64,000 nucleotides of DNA, taken from Rhodovulum sp. 12E13 (lineage in GTDB: Bacteria > Pseudomonadota > Alphaproteobacteria > Rhodobacterales > Rhodobacteraceae). The notes beneath the pieces were generated by a model. It was given only the letters and a program-made list of their open reading frames with translations. It made no database searches and was not told where the DNA came from. How positions within the stretch are numbered: position 1 is the stretch's first letter; each line of letters opens with the position of its first letter. Made by a program: the position numbers and the translations under genes. The stretch covers positions 186,001-250,000 of the forward strand of contig NZ_QPLK01000003.1 in the NCBI RefSeq assembly GCF_003340565.1, written 5' to 3'. This document shows, one piece after another, positions 1-8,735 of this stretch.

Positions 1-891
1 GATGCCGCGGCAGACGGCACCATCGACGCTCCCGACATCCGGCCGCGCTCGCGGCCTGGGCTGCAGGCGGGCGGGTCCGCCGCCGCGCCGGTCACCGGGA
101 TGGAGACAGGCACCGAGACGGACACGGCAACGGGCACGGAGTCCGGGGCGGGCACCGCGCTCGACGCAGCCCCCGAGGCTGGCGACACCGAGGCGGGCGA
201 CCCCGTTGCGCCGGCGGACGAAAGCGCGGCCGGGCTCGCCGCTGCGCCGGAGGCGCGGCCGCGCCCCCGCCCCGAAACGCTGGCGGACGAGGCGGCCGCG
301 CTCACCGCCGAGGCCGAGCGCGCCGCGGCGGTCGCCCGCGAGGAGGCCGCGGCCGCAGCCCGCGAGATCGCCGAGGCCGAACTCGACTCCGATTCGCCCT
401 ATGCCGTTGCCGCCGCCCCGGCCCCGCGCGCACGGCCCGCCAACATCGCGCAGATCGCGGCGCAGGCCCGCGCCAGAAGCGCGGCCGAGACCGAGCGGCA
501 GGCCACGGCGCGCGCCGCGGCGACGCCCCAGCCGTCCCCGCCATCGGTGCAGACCGCCTCCGCCGCCGCGGCCGCCCCGCCTCCCCAGGAGCCTTCACGC
601 GGACCTGCGGTGGCGCGCAGTCAGCGTGTGCAGCCCGATGTTCCCTCCTCGGCCCTCGTCGCGCGTCAGGCGACCGAACGTAACGCCCTGCGCATGAACG
701 CTGTCACCCTCATCGGCGTCTACGGCTCGGCCGGCCAGCGCCGCGCCCTCGTGCGGCTGCCCTCGGGGCGCTACGTGAAGGTGCAGGTGGGCGACCGGCT
801 CGACGGCGGGCAGGTCGCGGCCATCGACCGCGACGCCGTCCGATATGTCAAGCGCGGGCGCGACGTCTTGCTCCAGATGCCATCGGGCTGA
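1..891 (+). CDS. PilP-domain protein, C-terminal part (5' end outside window)
   Basis: The reading frame is open from the first base, so only the C-terminal 296 residues are present. Most of this is low-complexity Ala/Glu/Pro/Arg sequence, including an AEAERAAAVAREEAAAAAR stretch that looks like a charged helix. The last ~70 residues form a compact domain (LIGVYGSAGQRRALVRLPSG, then VQVGDRLDGGQVAAID) that resembles the small beta domain of PilP/GspC-type pilus or secretion proteins. Large Rhodobacterales proteins with a disordered body and such a C-terminal domain are known but not functionally characterised. The domain call rests on motif resemblance only, and the role in the cell is unknown. 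Confidence 0.6.
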   Translation, partial: DAAADGTIDAPDIRPRSRPGLQAGGSAAAPVTGMETGTETDTATGTESGAGTALDAAPEAGDTEAGDPVAPADESAAGLAAAPEARPRPRPETLADEAAALTAEAERAAAVAREEAAAAAREIAEAELDSDSPYAVAAAPAPRARPANIAQIAAQARARSAAETERQATARAAATPQPSPPSVQTASAAAAAPPPQEPSRGPAVARSQRVQPDVPSSALVARQATERNALRMNAVTLIGVYGSAGQRRALVRLPSGRYVKVQVGDRLDGGQVAAIDRDAVRYVKRGRDVLLQMPSG

Positions 892-1403
892 CGCCGCCAG
901 GCCAGGCGCCTTGGGGGTACGGCCCGACCGCCCTGCCCATGACGCCTATCCCGCGCGCCTTTCGCCCGTGCGCGCCACTGCCATCGGGCCAGATGGGGAC
1001 GACGCCCACGCAACGCGACACCCTGCCCGCGCCATCTTGCTGGGGCAAGATCCCGCCCATGTGGGGCTGTCTCAACTTCGCCGAGATCTAGCCCGCATGA
1101 GATTTCCCCTTTTCGAGGCAAGCGACAGGGAAAGAACCTTCCATAGCCGAGCCGCACCCGAGCGTGGAACTCTGGCCGCCCGGCATGCCGGTGGCGGCGA
1201 ACGAAGGCTGGATCGGCGGTGCGCGATCTTGCCACTGCGTTCGAGACGGAGCTGGCGCGCCAGTTCGACGGGTCCCGATGTGGCGCAGGGCGGGCGAAGG
1301 CGCACCAGACCTGCAAGGCCGCCGCCTCCTGCGCCCCCCGCGCGCCGACGACCGGGCAGGCCGGCGATCGGGCGGGGCGCCTGATCCCGCCGCAGGCGGG
1401 CGA

Positions 1404-1453
1404 AAGAGAATTCCTCAATTCTCTTGCAAATCCCTTCTTTCAAGGGATTTGCC
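1404..1453. repeat. double-hairpin palindromic element, copy 1
   Basis: Two perfect 9-bp stems stand side by side. AAGAGAATT (1404-1412) pairs with AATTCTCTT (1417-1425), then GC, then AAATCCCTT (1428-1436) pairs with AAGGGATTT (1442-1450), followed by GCC. The stems are AT-rich islands in GC-rich DNA. The same architecture (stem, GC linker, stem, GCC) recurs at 6496-6544 and 32347-32397 with different stem sequences, which indicates compensatory change preserving the structure. Confidence 0.85.
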
Positions 1454-1509
1454 CCCCGCGCCGGCGGGCGGCCGAGCGGCCGAGCGGCGCTCCGTAGCGC
1501 GCGGCCACG

Positions 1510-1538
1510 AAAAAGGGCCGCACCTTTCGGCACGGCCC
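1510..1538 (-). terminator. rho-independent terminator of carD
   Basis: On the minus strand, GGGCCGTGCC pairs with GGTGCGGCCC through ten pairs, two of them G-U, closed by a GAAA tetraloop and followed directly by TTTTT. It lies 30 nt beyond the carD stop codon, in the right orientation and at the right distance for an intrinsic terminator. Confidence 0.85.
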
Positions 1539-1567
1539 GTCCCTCTGCTCGGCAAGCCGAGGCGACG

Positions 1568-2080
1568 TCAGGCAGCGGCGCGGCCCACCAGCACCTCGTC
1601 GATACGCGCCTGGGCATCGGTCTCGCCTGTGCCCGAGACAGCCGCCAGTTCGCGCGTCAGCCGGTCGCGCGCGGCCTCGTAGAGCTGGCGCTCCGAGTAG
1701 CTCTGCTCGCGCTGATCGTCGGCGCGGTGCAGGTCGCGCACGACTTCGGCGATCGCGATCAGGTCGCCCGAATTGATCTTCTGCTCGTATTCCTGCGCCC
1801 GGCGCGACCACATCGCCCGCTTGACCTTGGCCTTGCCCTTGAGCGTGACCATCGCCTTCGACACGACATCGGGCGACGAAAGCGAGCGCATGCCGACCTC
1901 GGTCGCCTTGTGGGTGGGAACGCGCAGCGTCATCTTGTCCTTGTCGAAGGAGATCACGAACAGCTCCAGCGAGATGCCGGCGATCTCCTGCTCCTCGATG
2001 GAGATGATCTGCCCCACCCCGTGCGCGGGGTAGACCACGTAGTCGTTGGGGCGAAAGTCGTGCTTCTTGTTCTTGGTCAT
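1568..2080 (-). CDS. carD: CarD-family transcriptional regulator
   Basis: The 170-aa protein begins with the CarD/TRCF RNA-polymerase-interacting fold (NDYVVYPAHGVGQIISIEEQ, residues ~12-31) and continues with an all-helical C-terminal region carrying basic residues (KGKAKVKRAMWSRRAQEYEQ). CarD proteins bind the RNA polymerase beta subunit and stabilise the open promoter complex, and in Rhodobacterales they activate many promoters. The length is usual for the family. The ATG at 2080 is preceded by GAGGGGAA, a clear ribosome-binding site. It is a single gene downstream of fdxA in the same direction, with its own terminator at 1510-1538. Confidence 0.93.
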   Translation of the reverse strand: MTKNKKHDFRPNDYVVYPAHGVGQIISIEEQEIAGISLELFVISFDKDKMTLRVPTHKATEVGMRSLSSPDVVSKAMVTLKGKAKVKRAMWSRRAQEYEQKINSGDLIAIAEVVRDLHRADDQREQSYSERQLYEAARDRLTRELAAVSGTGETDAQARIDEVLVGRAAA

Positions 2081-2338
2081 GCGTTCCCCTCAAGAACCCT
2101 CACGTCCGAGCCTAGAAAACCGCCACCGGAAACGATCGCCTCCGGAGCGGCTTCGGGCGTGTGCGCAGCTTGAACCGCCGAGCAGTCAGGCAGTGCGCTC
2201 GGCGCGCGTCAGGTGTGTTACCATAGCCACGTTGATATAGCACAATGACACGGCGATTCCCAGCCTGCCGTGGCATTTCGCCCGGGCCCTCGGGATACCG
2301 GCCGGCCTGCAGGCGCTCCCCGCGCATTCCCGGCGTGC

Positions 2339-2674
2339 TCAGCCGCCCTCGCCCGGATTCTCCGAGAACAGTTCCATCTTGCCCGGCTTGCCGTCGTTGG
2401 CGTCGGCCTCCGGCAGCGGGTCCTTCTTGGTGATGATGACCGGCCACATCTCGGAATACTTGCGGTTGAACTCCACCCATTTCTCCATCTCGGGCTCGGT
2501 GTCGGGGCGGATGGCGTCGGCCGGGCATTCGGGCTCGCACACCCCGCAATCGATGCACTCGTCTGGGTGGATCACCAGCATGTTCTCGCCCTCGTAGAAG
2601 CAGTCGACGGGGCACACCTCGACGCAGTCGGTGTACTTGCAGGCGATGCAGTTCTCGGTGACGATGTAGGTCAT
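2339..2674 (-). CDS. fdxA: 7Fe ferredoxin FdxA
   Basis: The 111-aa protein is a seven-iron ferredoxin, a soluble electron carrier. The N-terminus shows the Cys pattern of the 3Fe-4S/4Fe-4S type (Cys9, 12, 17, 21 and 25 within [19 protein letters not shown]). The second cluster motif, [12 protein letters not shown], follows at residues ~40-51. The C-terminal extension ([17 protein letters not shown]) is typical of the Azotobacter-type FdxA family, whose usual length is 107-113 aa. It lies between the S4 gene and carD, all on the same strand, an order common in Rhodobacterales. The electron partner cannot be read from the sequence. Confidence 0.95.
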   Translation of the reverse strand: MTYIVTENCIACKYTDCVEVCPVDCFYEGENMLVIHPDECIDCGVCEPECPADAIRPDTEPEMEKWVEFNRKYSEMWPVIITKKDPLPEADANDGKPGKMELFSENPGEGG

Positions 2675-2738
2675 TTGGTATCTCCGAATTGCAGCTTTTC
2701 AGCTACGACAGAGAGCCGGCCGCTGCAACTGATCGAGG

Positions 2739-3089
2739 TCACGTATCGGGCAGGTTGCGACGATCTTTCTTGGTCGGACGCGGCCCGCCGGCCTTCGGCC
2801 CGCCGGGGTCGGACGGCGGCGGGGGCGGCGACAGATCGTCGTAACAGGCCTGCGCCTCGCGGGCCGGGCCGCGCCGCACGGGCAATGCCACGATCCGCAC
2901 CACGCGGACCGCGCGCCCCTGGGGAAAGGTCAGCGTGTCGCCGGGGGCGATCGCGCGCGAGGGCTTCGTGACCCGCTGGGCATTCACCCGCACCTTGCCC
3001 TCGGCCACGAGCTTCGCGGCGAGCGCCCGTGTCTTGAAGAAACGCGCCTGCCAAAGCCACTTGTCGAGTCGCAGGCTGCCCTCGGTCAA
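2739..3089 (-). CDS. S4-domain RNA-binding protein (Hsp15/RlbA-like)
   Basis: This ~116-aa basic protein starts with the S4 RNA-binding fold (LRLDKWLWQARFFKTRALAA, then GKVRVNAQRVTKPSRAIAPG), as in heat-shock protein Hsp15, which binds stalled 50S subunits. The C-terminus is a Pro- and Lys-rich tail ending KKDRRNLPDT. No ATG precedes the domain in this frame. The best start is TTG at 3089, just before TEGSLRLDKW; a start overlapping the helicase stop is also possible. It lies 83 nt downstream of the helicase and is probably co-transcribed with it. Family assignment is firm; the start is not. Confidence 0.82.
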   Translation of the reverse strand: MTEGSLRLDKWLWQARFFKTRALAAKLVAEGKVRVNAQRVTKPSRAIAPGDTLTFPQGRAVRVVRIVALPVRRGPAREAQACYDDLSPPPPPSDPGGPKAGGPRPTKKDRRNLPDT

Positions 3090-3172
3090 CGGCGCATGCG
3101 GACCTGCCCGGGGCTCGCCGCCCGTATCGACGCGCGCCGGGTCCTCCGCGCCGTCTGCCGCGCCGGCGAGTA

Positions 3173-6100
3173 TCAGGTCTTGTCCTTCAGCCCCATCAGG
3201 GCGGCAGCGAAGGGATTGTCGGGGTCGATCGCCTTCTCTCGCTTCGGCGGGCGGGCCTCGTAGCTCTTGGCCCCCTGCGGCTTGCCGCGGCCCTTGTCGC
3301 CCTTGGCGCCCTTCGGCCCGCGTTCGCCCCTGGGGCGCTCGCCCCCGGCCTGTTTCGGTGGACGGCCGCCCTTGCCCTGCCGGTCGCGGCCGCCGCGCGC
3401 GCCGCCACTCTGCCGCTTGGGCGCCCAGGTAAAGGTGTAGAAGACCTCGACCTCGGCGGACGCACCGGCGGCCTCGGCCTCCGCACTGCCGCTGCCGGCA
3501 CCGGCGTCCTGCATACCAGCCTCCGCCTGCGCGTGCGCCGGCTCGGCCGGACCCTGCAGCGCCATCTCCCCCTCCTCGGGCGGCATGCCGGTCCGGGCGG
3601 ACGGGTCGACGGTCTCTGGGACCTCGGGCGTGTCCGGCACCTCGGGCGTGGCCGGCTCCGGGGGAGTCTCGGGCGGCGCCTCCGGGACCGGGTCTGGCGT
3701 TGGCGGCACTTCCGGGCCGGGTGGCGGCGGTGTCTCGGAGGGGCCCGGCGGGATCTCCGGCGTGTCGGACGAGGAGACGCCCGACGGGTCGGCCCGTGCG
3801 GGGCTCTCGGCATCGAGCGGCGAGGGCTCCACAACCGCCTCCGCATCGGCGGCATCGCCCGCCGGCACCACCGTGACGGACGGGTCGGCCGCCACAGCAG
3901 CCGCGTCGCCCGTAGCCGTGGAGAGGCGTTCGCCCGCGCTCGTGCTCACGGCCGGATCCGGCGCGCCGAAGGCGCCGCCGTCGCGTGCCCCGCTGGCGGC
4001 GGGATCCGTCGGCCGCACCTTGGGTCTCTCGCCCTTCTCGGCGCGATAGCCCAGCCCCTGCATGAGGTCGGCGAACTGCTCCAGCGTCATGCCGGTGATC
4101 GACAGCATGTCCGGCGTCGCCTCGAAGCCGCTCCGCGTGTCCTGCGCGCGGATCTGGTCCGCCAGCCGCTCCAGCATGTCGATCCGGATGGCGCGCGCGC
4201 CGGCGGCCCGATAGCCCGACAGAGGCAGGTAGCCCTGGGGCACCCCCTGCGGCACCGGGATCGTCACGAGGCCCGGTGGCGGGCTCTCGGGGAACTCGTC
4301 GAACCCCTCCCAGAGCGACCACAGGACAAGCCGCAGCCGCGTCGGTGCCGGCTTGAGCAGGGCGGGAAGAAACACCGTGAACTGCCCGAAGCGCACCCCA
4401 TGCTTGCGCAGGGCGCCACGGGCCGTCTGGTCGAGCGCCTTGACGTCGGCCGCGACCTGCCCCTGCCGCGGCAGGATACCGAAGCCTTCGACCAGCTGGA
4501 AGGCGAAGCCGCGCGCCATGCCTTCCAGCGCCTCGTCGGCCCTGAGCGCCAGAAGCGGCTCGAACAGCGTCGCCACCTTGCGGTCGACGAAATGCTGGAG
4601 ACGGCGCGTGACCTTCTCGGCCACCTCCGCCCCCGCCTCGTCGTCGACGAAGGCCGCGACCTGGGGCTTCAGCGCGTCAGCCCCCTTCACGAGCTTGCCC
4701 ACCGCCTGGTCGCCCCACATCAGGCCACCCTGCTCGGTATAATCGATCTCCGTGTCCGGCGCGTTGTAGAAGCGGTCCGCCTTGAGGTGAAACTGCGGCT
4801 TCAGCGCGCTCGCCGCCGCCTGCCGCAGCGTCTTGGCCTCGTCGCCCGAGGCGTGCTTGTCGAGCGTGAAGCGAAACCCCTCGAGCCGGCCCGTATACTG
4901 GCCCTCGACGCTCACCTCGCCCGTTTCCGTCACCTCCGCCACGAGGCTCTCCTTCTGCTTCAGCCGGCGCATCAGAACGCTGGTGCGCCGGTCGACAAAT
5001 CGCTGCGTGAGCGCGCCGTGCAGCGCGTCGGACAGGCGATCTTCTATCGCGCGGGTCGCCTCGCGCCAATGGCTTTCGTCGTCGAGCCAGCCCGGGCGCT
5101 GCGCGACGTAGGTCCAAGTGCGAATGTAGGCCAAACGTTTCGACAGCGCGTCGATCTCGCCCTCGGTGCGGTCGATCCGCCGCACCTGCTGGGCCATCCA
5201 GTCGTCCGGCACGCGACCGTATTCGTGCAGGAAGCCGAAGAGCTTCTCGACGAGACCTGCGTGCTCTGCATGGCTGATGCCGCGAAAGTCGGGGATGCGG
5301 CAGACGTCCCACAGGAGCTGCACGTCCCTCGGCTGCACGGCCCGCTCGCGAACCTCGCGGATCTCGGCCACGGTCTTGAGCGCCGAGAGGTCGTCGGCCT
5401 CGCGCGCACGCACAAGCCGCCCGTTCGCAGCGTCGTTCTCCGGCGGAGCCGCTTCCAGCGAAGCGATCAGCCGGTCGAGCGAGCCGAACTCGAGCCGCGC
5501 GTTGCGCCACTGGAGGCGCTGCACGGGGGTGAAACGGTGCTCCTCGATCGCCTCCACAACGGCGTCGTCCAGAGGCGGCGCCTCGCCCGTCACCCCGAAC
5601 GTGCCGTCCGTCTTGTAGCGCCCCGCCCGGCCGGCGATCTGCGCCAGCTCGTTCGGCGCGAGCTGCCGCATCCGCCGCCCGTCGAACTTGCGCAGGCCCG
5701 AGAAGGCCACGTGCCGCACGTCGAGGTTGAGCCCCATCCCGATCGCGTCGGTCGCCACGAGGTAGTCGACGTCGCCGTTCTGGTAGAGCTCCACCTGCGC
5801 GTTGCGCGTGCGCGGGGAAAGCGCCCCCATCACCACCGCGCAGCCCCCCTTCGTGCGCCGGATCAGCTCGGCCATGGCATAGACGTTCTCGACCGAGAAG
5901 CCGACGATGGCCGAGCGCGGCGGCATGCGGCTGATCTTCTTCGAGCCGGCATAGGCGAGGGTCGAGAAGCGTTCGCGCCGCATCACCTGCGCGCCCGGCA
6001 CCTCGGCCGCGATGGCGCCCCGCATCGTGTCGGAGCCGAGAAACAGCGTCTCGTGCAGGCCGCGGGCATGGAGAAGGCGATCGGTGAAGACGTGGCCGCG

Positions 6101-6406
6101 CTCGGGGTCGGCGCAGAGCTGGATCTCGTCGACCGCGAGGAAGTCGGCGCCGATCTCGGTCGGCATCGCCTCGGTGGTGCAGACCCAGTAGGCGGCGCGC
6201 GGCGGCACGATCCGTTCCTCGCCGGTCACGAGCGCCACGACCGAGGGGCCGCGCAGCGCAACGCACCGGTCGTAGACCTCGCGCGCGAGCAGCCGCAGCG
6301 GCAGGCCGATCACGCCCGTCCGGTGGGCCAGCATCCGCTCGATGGCGTAATGGGTCTTGCCGGTATTCGTCGGGCCGAGGACGGCGGTGACGTGACCTCG
6401 CTGCAT
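3173..6406 (-). CDS. SUV3-like DExH RNA helicase with disordered C-terminal tail
   Basis: The 1077-aa protein opens with MQRGHVTAVLGPTNTGKTHY, where residues 11-18 form Walker A. The DEIQ box follows at 93-96 and helicase motif VI (QIAGRAGR) at 256-263. This signature matches SUV3-type RNA helicases, which unwind RNA and in mitochondria partner an exonuclease. Residues ~795-985 are an unstructured Pro/Glu/Ser/Thr region with PEVP/ETP-like repeats. Residues ~985-1055 are Gly/Arg/Lys-rich and probably bind RNA. A frame extending 50 codons upstream reads through the double-hairpin repeat at 6496-6544, so the ATG at 6406 is preferred. The S4 RNA-binding gene follows. Confidence 0.9.
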   Translation of the reverse strand: MQRGHVTAVLGPTNTGKTHYAIERMLAHRTGVIGLPLRLLAREVYDRCVALRGPSVVALVTGEERIVPPRAAYWVCTTEAMPTEIGADFLAVDEIQLCADPERGHVFTDRLLHARGLHETLFLGSDTMRGAIAAEVPGAQVMRRERFSTLAYAGSKKISRMPPRSAIVGFSVENVYAMAELIRRTKGGCAVVMGALSPRTRNAQVELYQNGDVDYLVATDAIGMGLNLDVRHVAFSGLRKFDGRRMRQLAPNELAQIAGRAGRYKTDGTFGVTGEAPPLDDAVVEAIEEHRFTPVQRLQWRNARLEFGSLDRLIASLEAAPPENDAANGRLVRAREADDLSALKTVAEIREVRERAVQPRDVQLLWDVCRIPDFRGISHAEHAGLVEKLFGFLHEYGRVPDDWMAQQVRRIDRTEGEIDALSKRLAYIRTWTYVAQRPGWLDDESHWREATRAIEDRLSDALHGALTQRFVDRRTSVLMRRLKQKESLVAEVTETGEVSVEGQYTGRLEGFRFTLDKHASGDEAKTLRQAAASALKPQFHLKADRFYNAPDTEIDYTEQGGLMWGDQAVGKLVKGADALKPQVAAFVDDEAGAEVAEKVTRRLQHFVDRKVATLFEPLLALRADEALEGMARGFAFQLVEGFGILPRQGQVAADVKALDQTARGALRKHGVRFGQFTVFLPALLKPAPTRLRLVLWSLWEGFDEFPESPPPGLVTIPVPQGVPQGYLPLSGYRAAGARAIRIDMLERLADQIRAQDTRSGFEATPDMLSITGMTLEQFADLMQGLGYRAEKGERPKVRPTDPAASGARDGGAFGAPDPAVSTSAGERLSTATGDAAAVAADPSVTVVPAGDAADAEAVVEPSPLDAESPARADPSGVSSSDTPEIPPGPSETPPPPGPEVPPTPDPVPEAPPETPPEPATPEVPDTPEVPETVDPSARTGMPPEEGEMALQGPAEPAHAQAEAGMQDAGAGSGSAEAEAAGASAEVEVFYTFTWAPKRQSGGARGGRDRQGKGGRPPKQAGGERPRGERGPKGAKGDKGRGKPQGAKSYEARPPKREKAIDPDNPFAAALMGLKDKT

Positions 6407-6495
6407 GGCCCCTCGCGCACTTCGGCTGTCGATCCGGATGTATAGACGCCGCCCGGCGGGGGCAACCGGGCGACCGGGCGGAGAGGACCGCCGCC

Positions 6496-6544
6496 AAATT
6501 CCTTGAAGAAGGAATTTGCAAAAGTCTTCGCGAAGACTTTTGCC
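6496..6544. repeat. double-hairpin palindromic element, copy 2
   Basis: AAATTCCTT (6496-6504) pairs with AAGGAATTT (6509-6517). After GC, AAAAGTCTTC pairs with GAAGACTTTT (to 6541), followed by GCC and a GCCGGCGGC-like flank. It lies between the nusB stop (6593) and the helicase start (6406), both on minus. Its structure matches copies 1 and 3. Confidence 0.88.
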
Positions 6545-6592
6545 GGCGGCGATCATGGCGCGCTCCTGTCCACGCCGGCCGGAGACGGTCGC

Positions 6593-7078
6593 TCAGAACG
6601 CCTCGGGTTTCGCCTCTCGGGCCATGTGGTCGAGCACGGCATTGACGAATCGCGGCTCGCGGCCCTCGGGGAAGAAGGCGCGGGCGACCTCGACGAACTC
6701 GACGATCACCACCCTTGGCGGCGTCTTGTCCGACAGAAGCTCGGCCCCCGCGGCGCGGAACAGGGCGCGCAGGGTAGGGTCGATCCGGTCGATGGGCCAT
6801 TTAGCCACCAGAGCCCGGTGGGTCATCTGGTCGATCCGGGCCTGCTCGTTTACCGCCCCGTCGACGAGCGCGCGGAAGAGGTCGATGTCGCCCTCCACCA
6901 TCTCTGCACCCTCGGGGGTGGTGGCACCGAAGCGGTAATCCTCGAACTCCTTTTCGACGGCCGTCGTCGTCTGGCCCGAGACCTCCATCTGGAAGAGCGC
7001 CTGCACGGCATAGAGGCGCGCGGCCGAGCGGCGGCGCCGGGCCGCCTCGCGCGCGGCGTTCCTGTCCTGCGCGGTCAT
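6593..7078 (-). CDS. nusB: transcription antitermination factor NusB
   Basis: The 161-aa all-helical protein has the NusB hallmarks: an Arg-rich N-terminus (AAREAARRRRSAARLYAVQALFQ), then WPIDRIDPTLRALFRAAGAEL and PRVVIVEFVEVARAFFPEGREPRFVNAVLDH. NusB binds boxA RNA with S10 (NusE) and suppresses termination in rRNA operons. The start at 7078 overlaps the ribH stop by four bases (ATGA), so it is translationally coupled to ribH. A ribH-nusB pairing is widespread in proteobacteria. Confidence 0.96.
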   Translation of the reverse strand: MTAQDRNAAREAARRRRSAARLYAVQALFQMEVSGQTTTAVEKEFEDYRFGATTPEGAEMVEGDIDLFRALVDGAVNEQARIDQMTHRALVAKWPIDRIDPTLRALFRAAGAELLSDKTPPRVVIVEFVEVARAFFPEGREPRFVNAVLDHMAREAKPEAF

Positions 7079-7623
7079 ACGGCGGGCGTCCCCTCGCTGC
7101 CGCCCGCCATCAGGGTATCCTCGCCCCGGGGCAGAAAGCCCACGCCGGCACGCGGCGGCCCGAAGCGGCGGGCGAGCGCGATCAGGTGAAGGCAGGCGGC
7201 CGCCGCGCCGCCGCCCTTGTCCTGCCCGGCAGGATCGGCGCGCACCCCCGCCTGCTCGGCATTCTCCACCGTCAGGATGCCGTTGCCGATGCAGGCACCT
7301 TCCAGCCCCAGAAGCATCAACCCGCGGGAACTGTCGTTGCACACGGTCTCGTAATGCGTCGTCTCCCCCCGGATCACGCAGCCCAGGGCCACGAAGCCGT
7401 CGAAGTTCGACTGCCGCCAGGCGATGCGCACCGCTGGCGGGATCTCGAGCGCGCCGGGCACCTCGATCGTCTCGTGAGTGGCGCCCGCCGCCTCGAGCTC
7501 GGACCGGGCCCCTGCCAGCAGGCCGTCGGCGATATCGCGGTAGAACGGCGCCACGACGATCAGAACCCGGACGGGCCGGTCGAACGCGGGACGGGGAAGG
7601 GTGTAGTGCTGCGCGCCTGCCAT
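7075..7623 (-). CDS. ribH: 6,7-dimethyl-8-ribityllumazine synthase
   Basis: The 182-aa protein condenses 5-amino-6-ribitylamino-uracil with dihydroxybutanone phosphate to form lumazine, the last intermediate before riboflavin. Visible family features are VAPFYRDIADGLLAGA, the substrate loop EVPGALEIP (residues ~54-62), and GCVIRGETTHYE with the catalytic His at residue 90, followed by NDSSRGLM. The start at 7623 overlaps the ribB stop, and its own stop overlaps the nusB start, giving one coupled ribB-ribH-nusB unit. The C-terminal ~25 residues (PRGEDTLMAGGSEGTPAV) are an unremarkable extension. Confidence 0.96.
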   Translation of the reverse strand: MAGAQHYTLPRPAFDRPVRVLIVVAPFYRDIADGLLAGARSELEAAGATHETIEVPGALEIPPAVRIAWRQSNFDGFVALGCVIRGETTHYETVCNDSSRGLMLLGLEGACIGNGILTVENAEQAGVRADPAGQDKGGGAAAACLHLIALARRFGPPRAGVGFLPRGEDTLMAGGSEGTPAV

Positions 7624-8735
7624 CAGCCGAGCTCCGATATCTTGCGGGTGCCGACGATCTCGAGCCCGTAGGCCTCGAGCCCGACGACCTTGGGCGTTGG
7701 GGAATTGGTGAGCAGCACCATTCGAGACAAGCCCAGCGACGACAGGATCTGCGCCCCGAGCCCGTATTGCCGCAGCGTCCCCGACGTGGCCTCGGTCTCG
7801 GCCGAGAGCTGCATGTGCAGGTCGCGCAGCAGCACCAGCACGCCCCGCCCCTCTTTCGCGATGGTCTCCATCGCCTCGGCGAATTCGCGGGCGCGCCCTT
7901 TCGGCCCCGTGCCCACGATGTCGAGCAGCGGGTCGAGCGCGTGCATTCGCACCAGCACCGGCTCGGGCCCCGAGATGTCGCCCTTGACCAGCGCGATGTG
8001 CTCGGCGCCCTGCGTGACGTCGGCATAGATGCGCATCTGCCAGCGCCCGCCGAACTCGCTCTCGATCTCGCGCTCCTCCCTGACCGACACGAGGTTGTCG
8101 TGGCGGCGCCGGTAGGCGATCAGGTCGGAGATCGTGCCGATCCGCAGGTTGTGCCGCTGCGCGAAGGCCACGAGGTCGGGCAGCCGCGCCATCGTGCCGT
8201 CCTCGTTCATGATCTCGCAGATCACGCCGGAGGGGTTCAGCCCGGCCAGCCGCGCGATGTCGACCGCGGCCTCGGTGTGTCCGGCCCGCACCAGCACGCC
8301 CCCCTCGCGGGCGCGCAACGGAAAGATGTGGCCGGGCGTGGCGATGTCGGCTGCCGTCGCCGCCCCGTCGATCGCGACCGACACGGTGTGCGCCCGGTCC
8401 GATGCCGAGATGCCCGTGGTCACCCCCTCGCGGGCCTCGATCGAGACGGTGAAGGCCGTCTCGTGACGCGACGAGTTGGTCGATGCCATCAGCGGCAGCC
8501 CCAACCGGTCGATCCGCTCGCCGGTCAGAGACAGACAGATCAGGCCGCGTCCGTAGGTTGCCATGAAGTTGATCGCGTCGGGCGTGGCCATCTGCGCGGG
8601 GATCACGAGATCGCCCTCGTTCTCGCGGTCCTCGTGGTCGACGAGGATGAACATCCGCCCGTTGCGCGCATCGGCGATGATCTCCTCGACCGGAGAGATC
8701 GCGTCGTGAAACGGGCTGTCTGGCGTATCGGGCAA
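7623..8735 (-). CDS. ribB: 3,4-dihydroxy-2-butanone-4-phosphate synthase with degenerate GTP cyclohydrolase II-like domain
   Basis: The N-terminal ~205 residues are DHBP synthase: [12 protein letters not shown] at ~33-44, and [16 protein letters not shown] for the ribulose-5-phosphate site. It makes the four-carbon precursor consumed by RibH. The C-terminal ~160 residues follow the GTP cyclohydrolase II fold ([19 protein letters not shown]) but lack the three zinc Cys of the catalytic GDVFGSxRCDCG motif, so this half is probably not a cyclohydrolase. The start is taken as TTG at 8735, with GGAGG five bases upstream; a longer frame adds a ~50-aa Arg-rich leader unlike the family. First gene of the ribB-ribH-nusB unit. 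Confidence 0.92.
   Translation of the reverse strand: MPDTPDSPFHDAISPVEEIIADARNGRMFILVDHEDRENEGDLVIPAQMATPDAINFMATYGRGLICLSLTGERIDRLGLPLMASTNSSRHETAFTVSIEAREGVTTGISASDRAHTVSVAIDGAATAADIATPGHIFPLRAREGGVLVRAGHTEAAVDIARLAGLNPSGVICEIMNEDGTMARLPDLVAFAQRHNLRIGTISDLIAYRRRHDNLVSVREEREIESEFGGRWQMRIYADVTQGAEHIALVKGDISGPEPVLVRMHALDPLLDIVGTGPKGRAREFAEAMETIAKEGRGVLVLLRDLHMQLSAETEATSGTLRQYGLGAQILSSLGLSRMVLLTNSPTPKVVGLEAYGLEIVGTRKISELG

Larger units (their letters stand above)
892..1567. other. intergenic stretch of 676 nt between convergent genes
   Basis: No convincing gene was found. The frames that stay open here have Arg/Pro/Ala-rich translations with no recognisable domain, as expected for spurious frames in GC-rich DNA. 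The stretch contains the double-hairpin element at 1404-1453 and the carD terminator at 1510-1538. The part from about 900 to 1400 shows no structure I can name. It could be a decayed gene, but nothing in it aligns by eye with a known family. Confidence 0.5.

Noticed and set aside
771-1418. Open frames in the 892-1567 gap as possible genes
   Set aside because: Translations are Arg/Pro/Ala-rich with no domain, no good ribosome-binding site, and one extends into the PilP-domain gene.
3533-6445. A 970-codon open frame on plus
   Set aside because: Antisense to the SUV3-like helicase; the translation lacks any domain and mirrors the helicase codons.
6407-6556. A 50-codon N-terminal extension of the helicase
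   Set aside because: The extension is encoded by the double-hairpin repeat and flanking DNA; the family N-terminus begins at the ATG at 6406.
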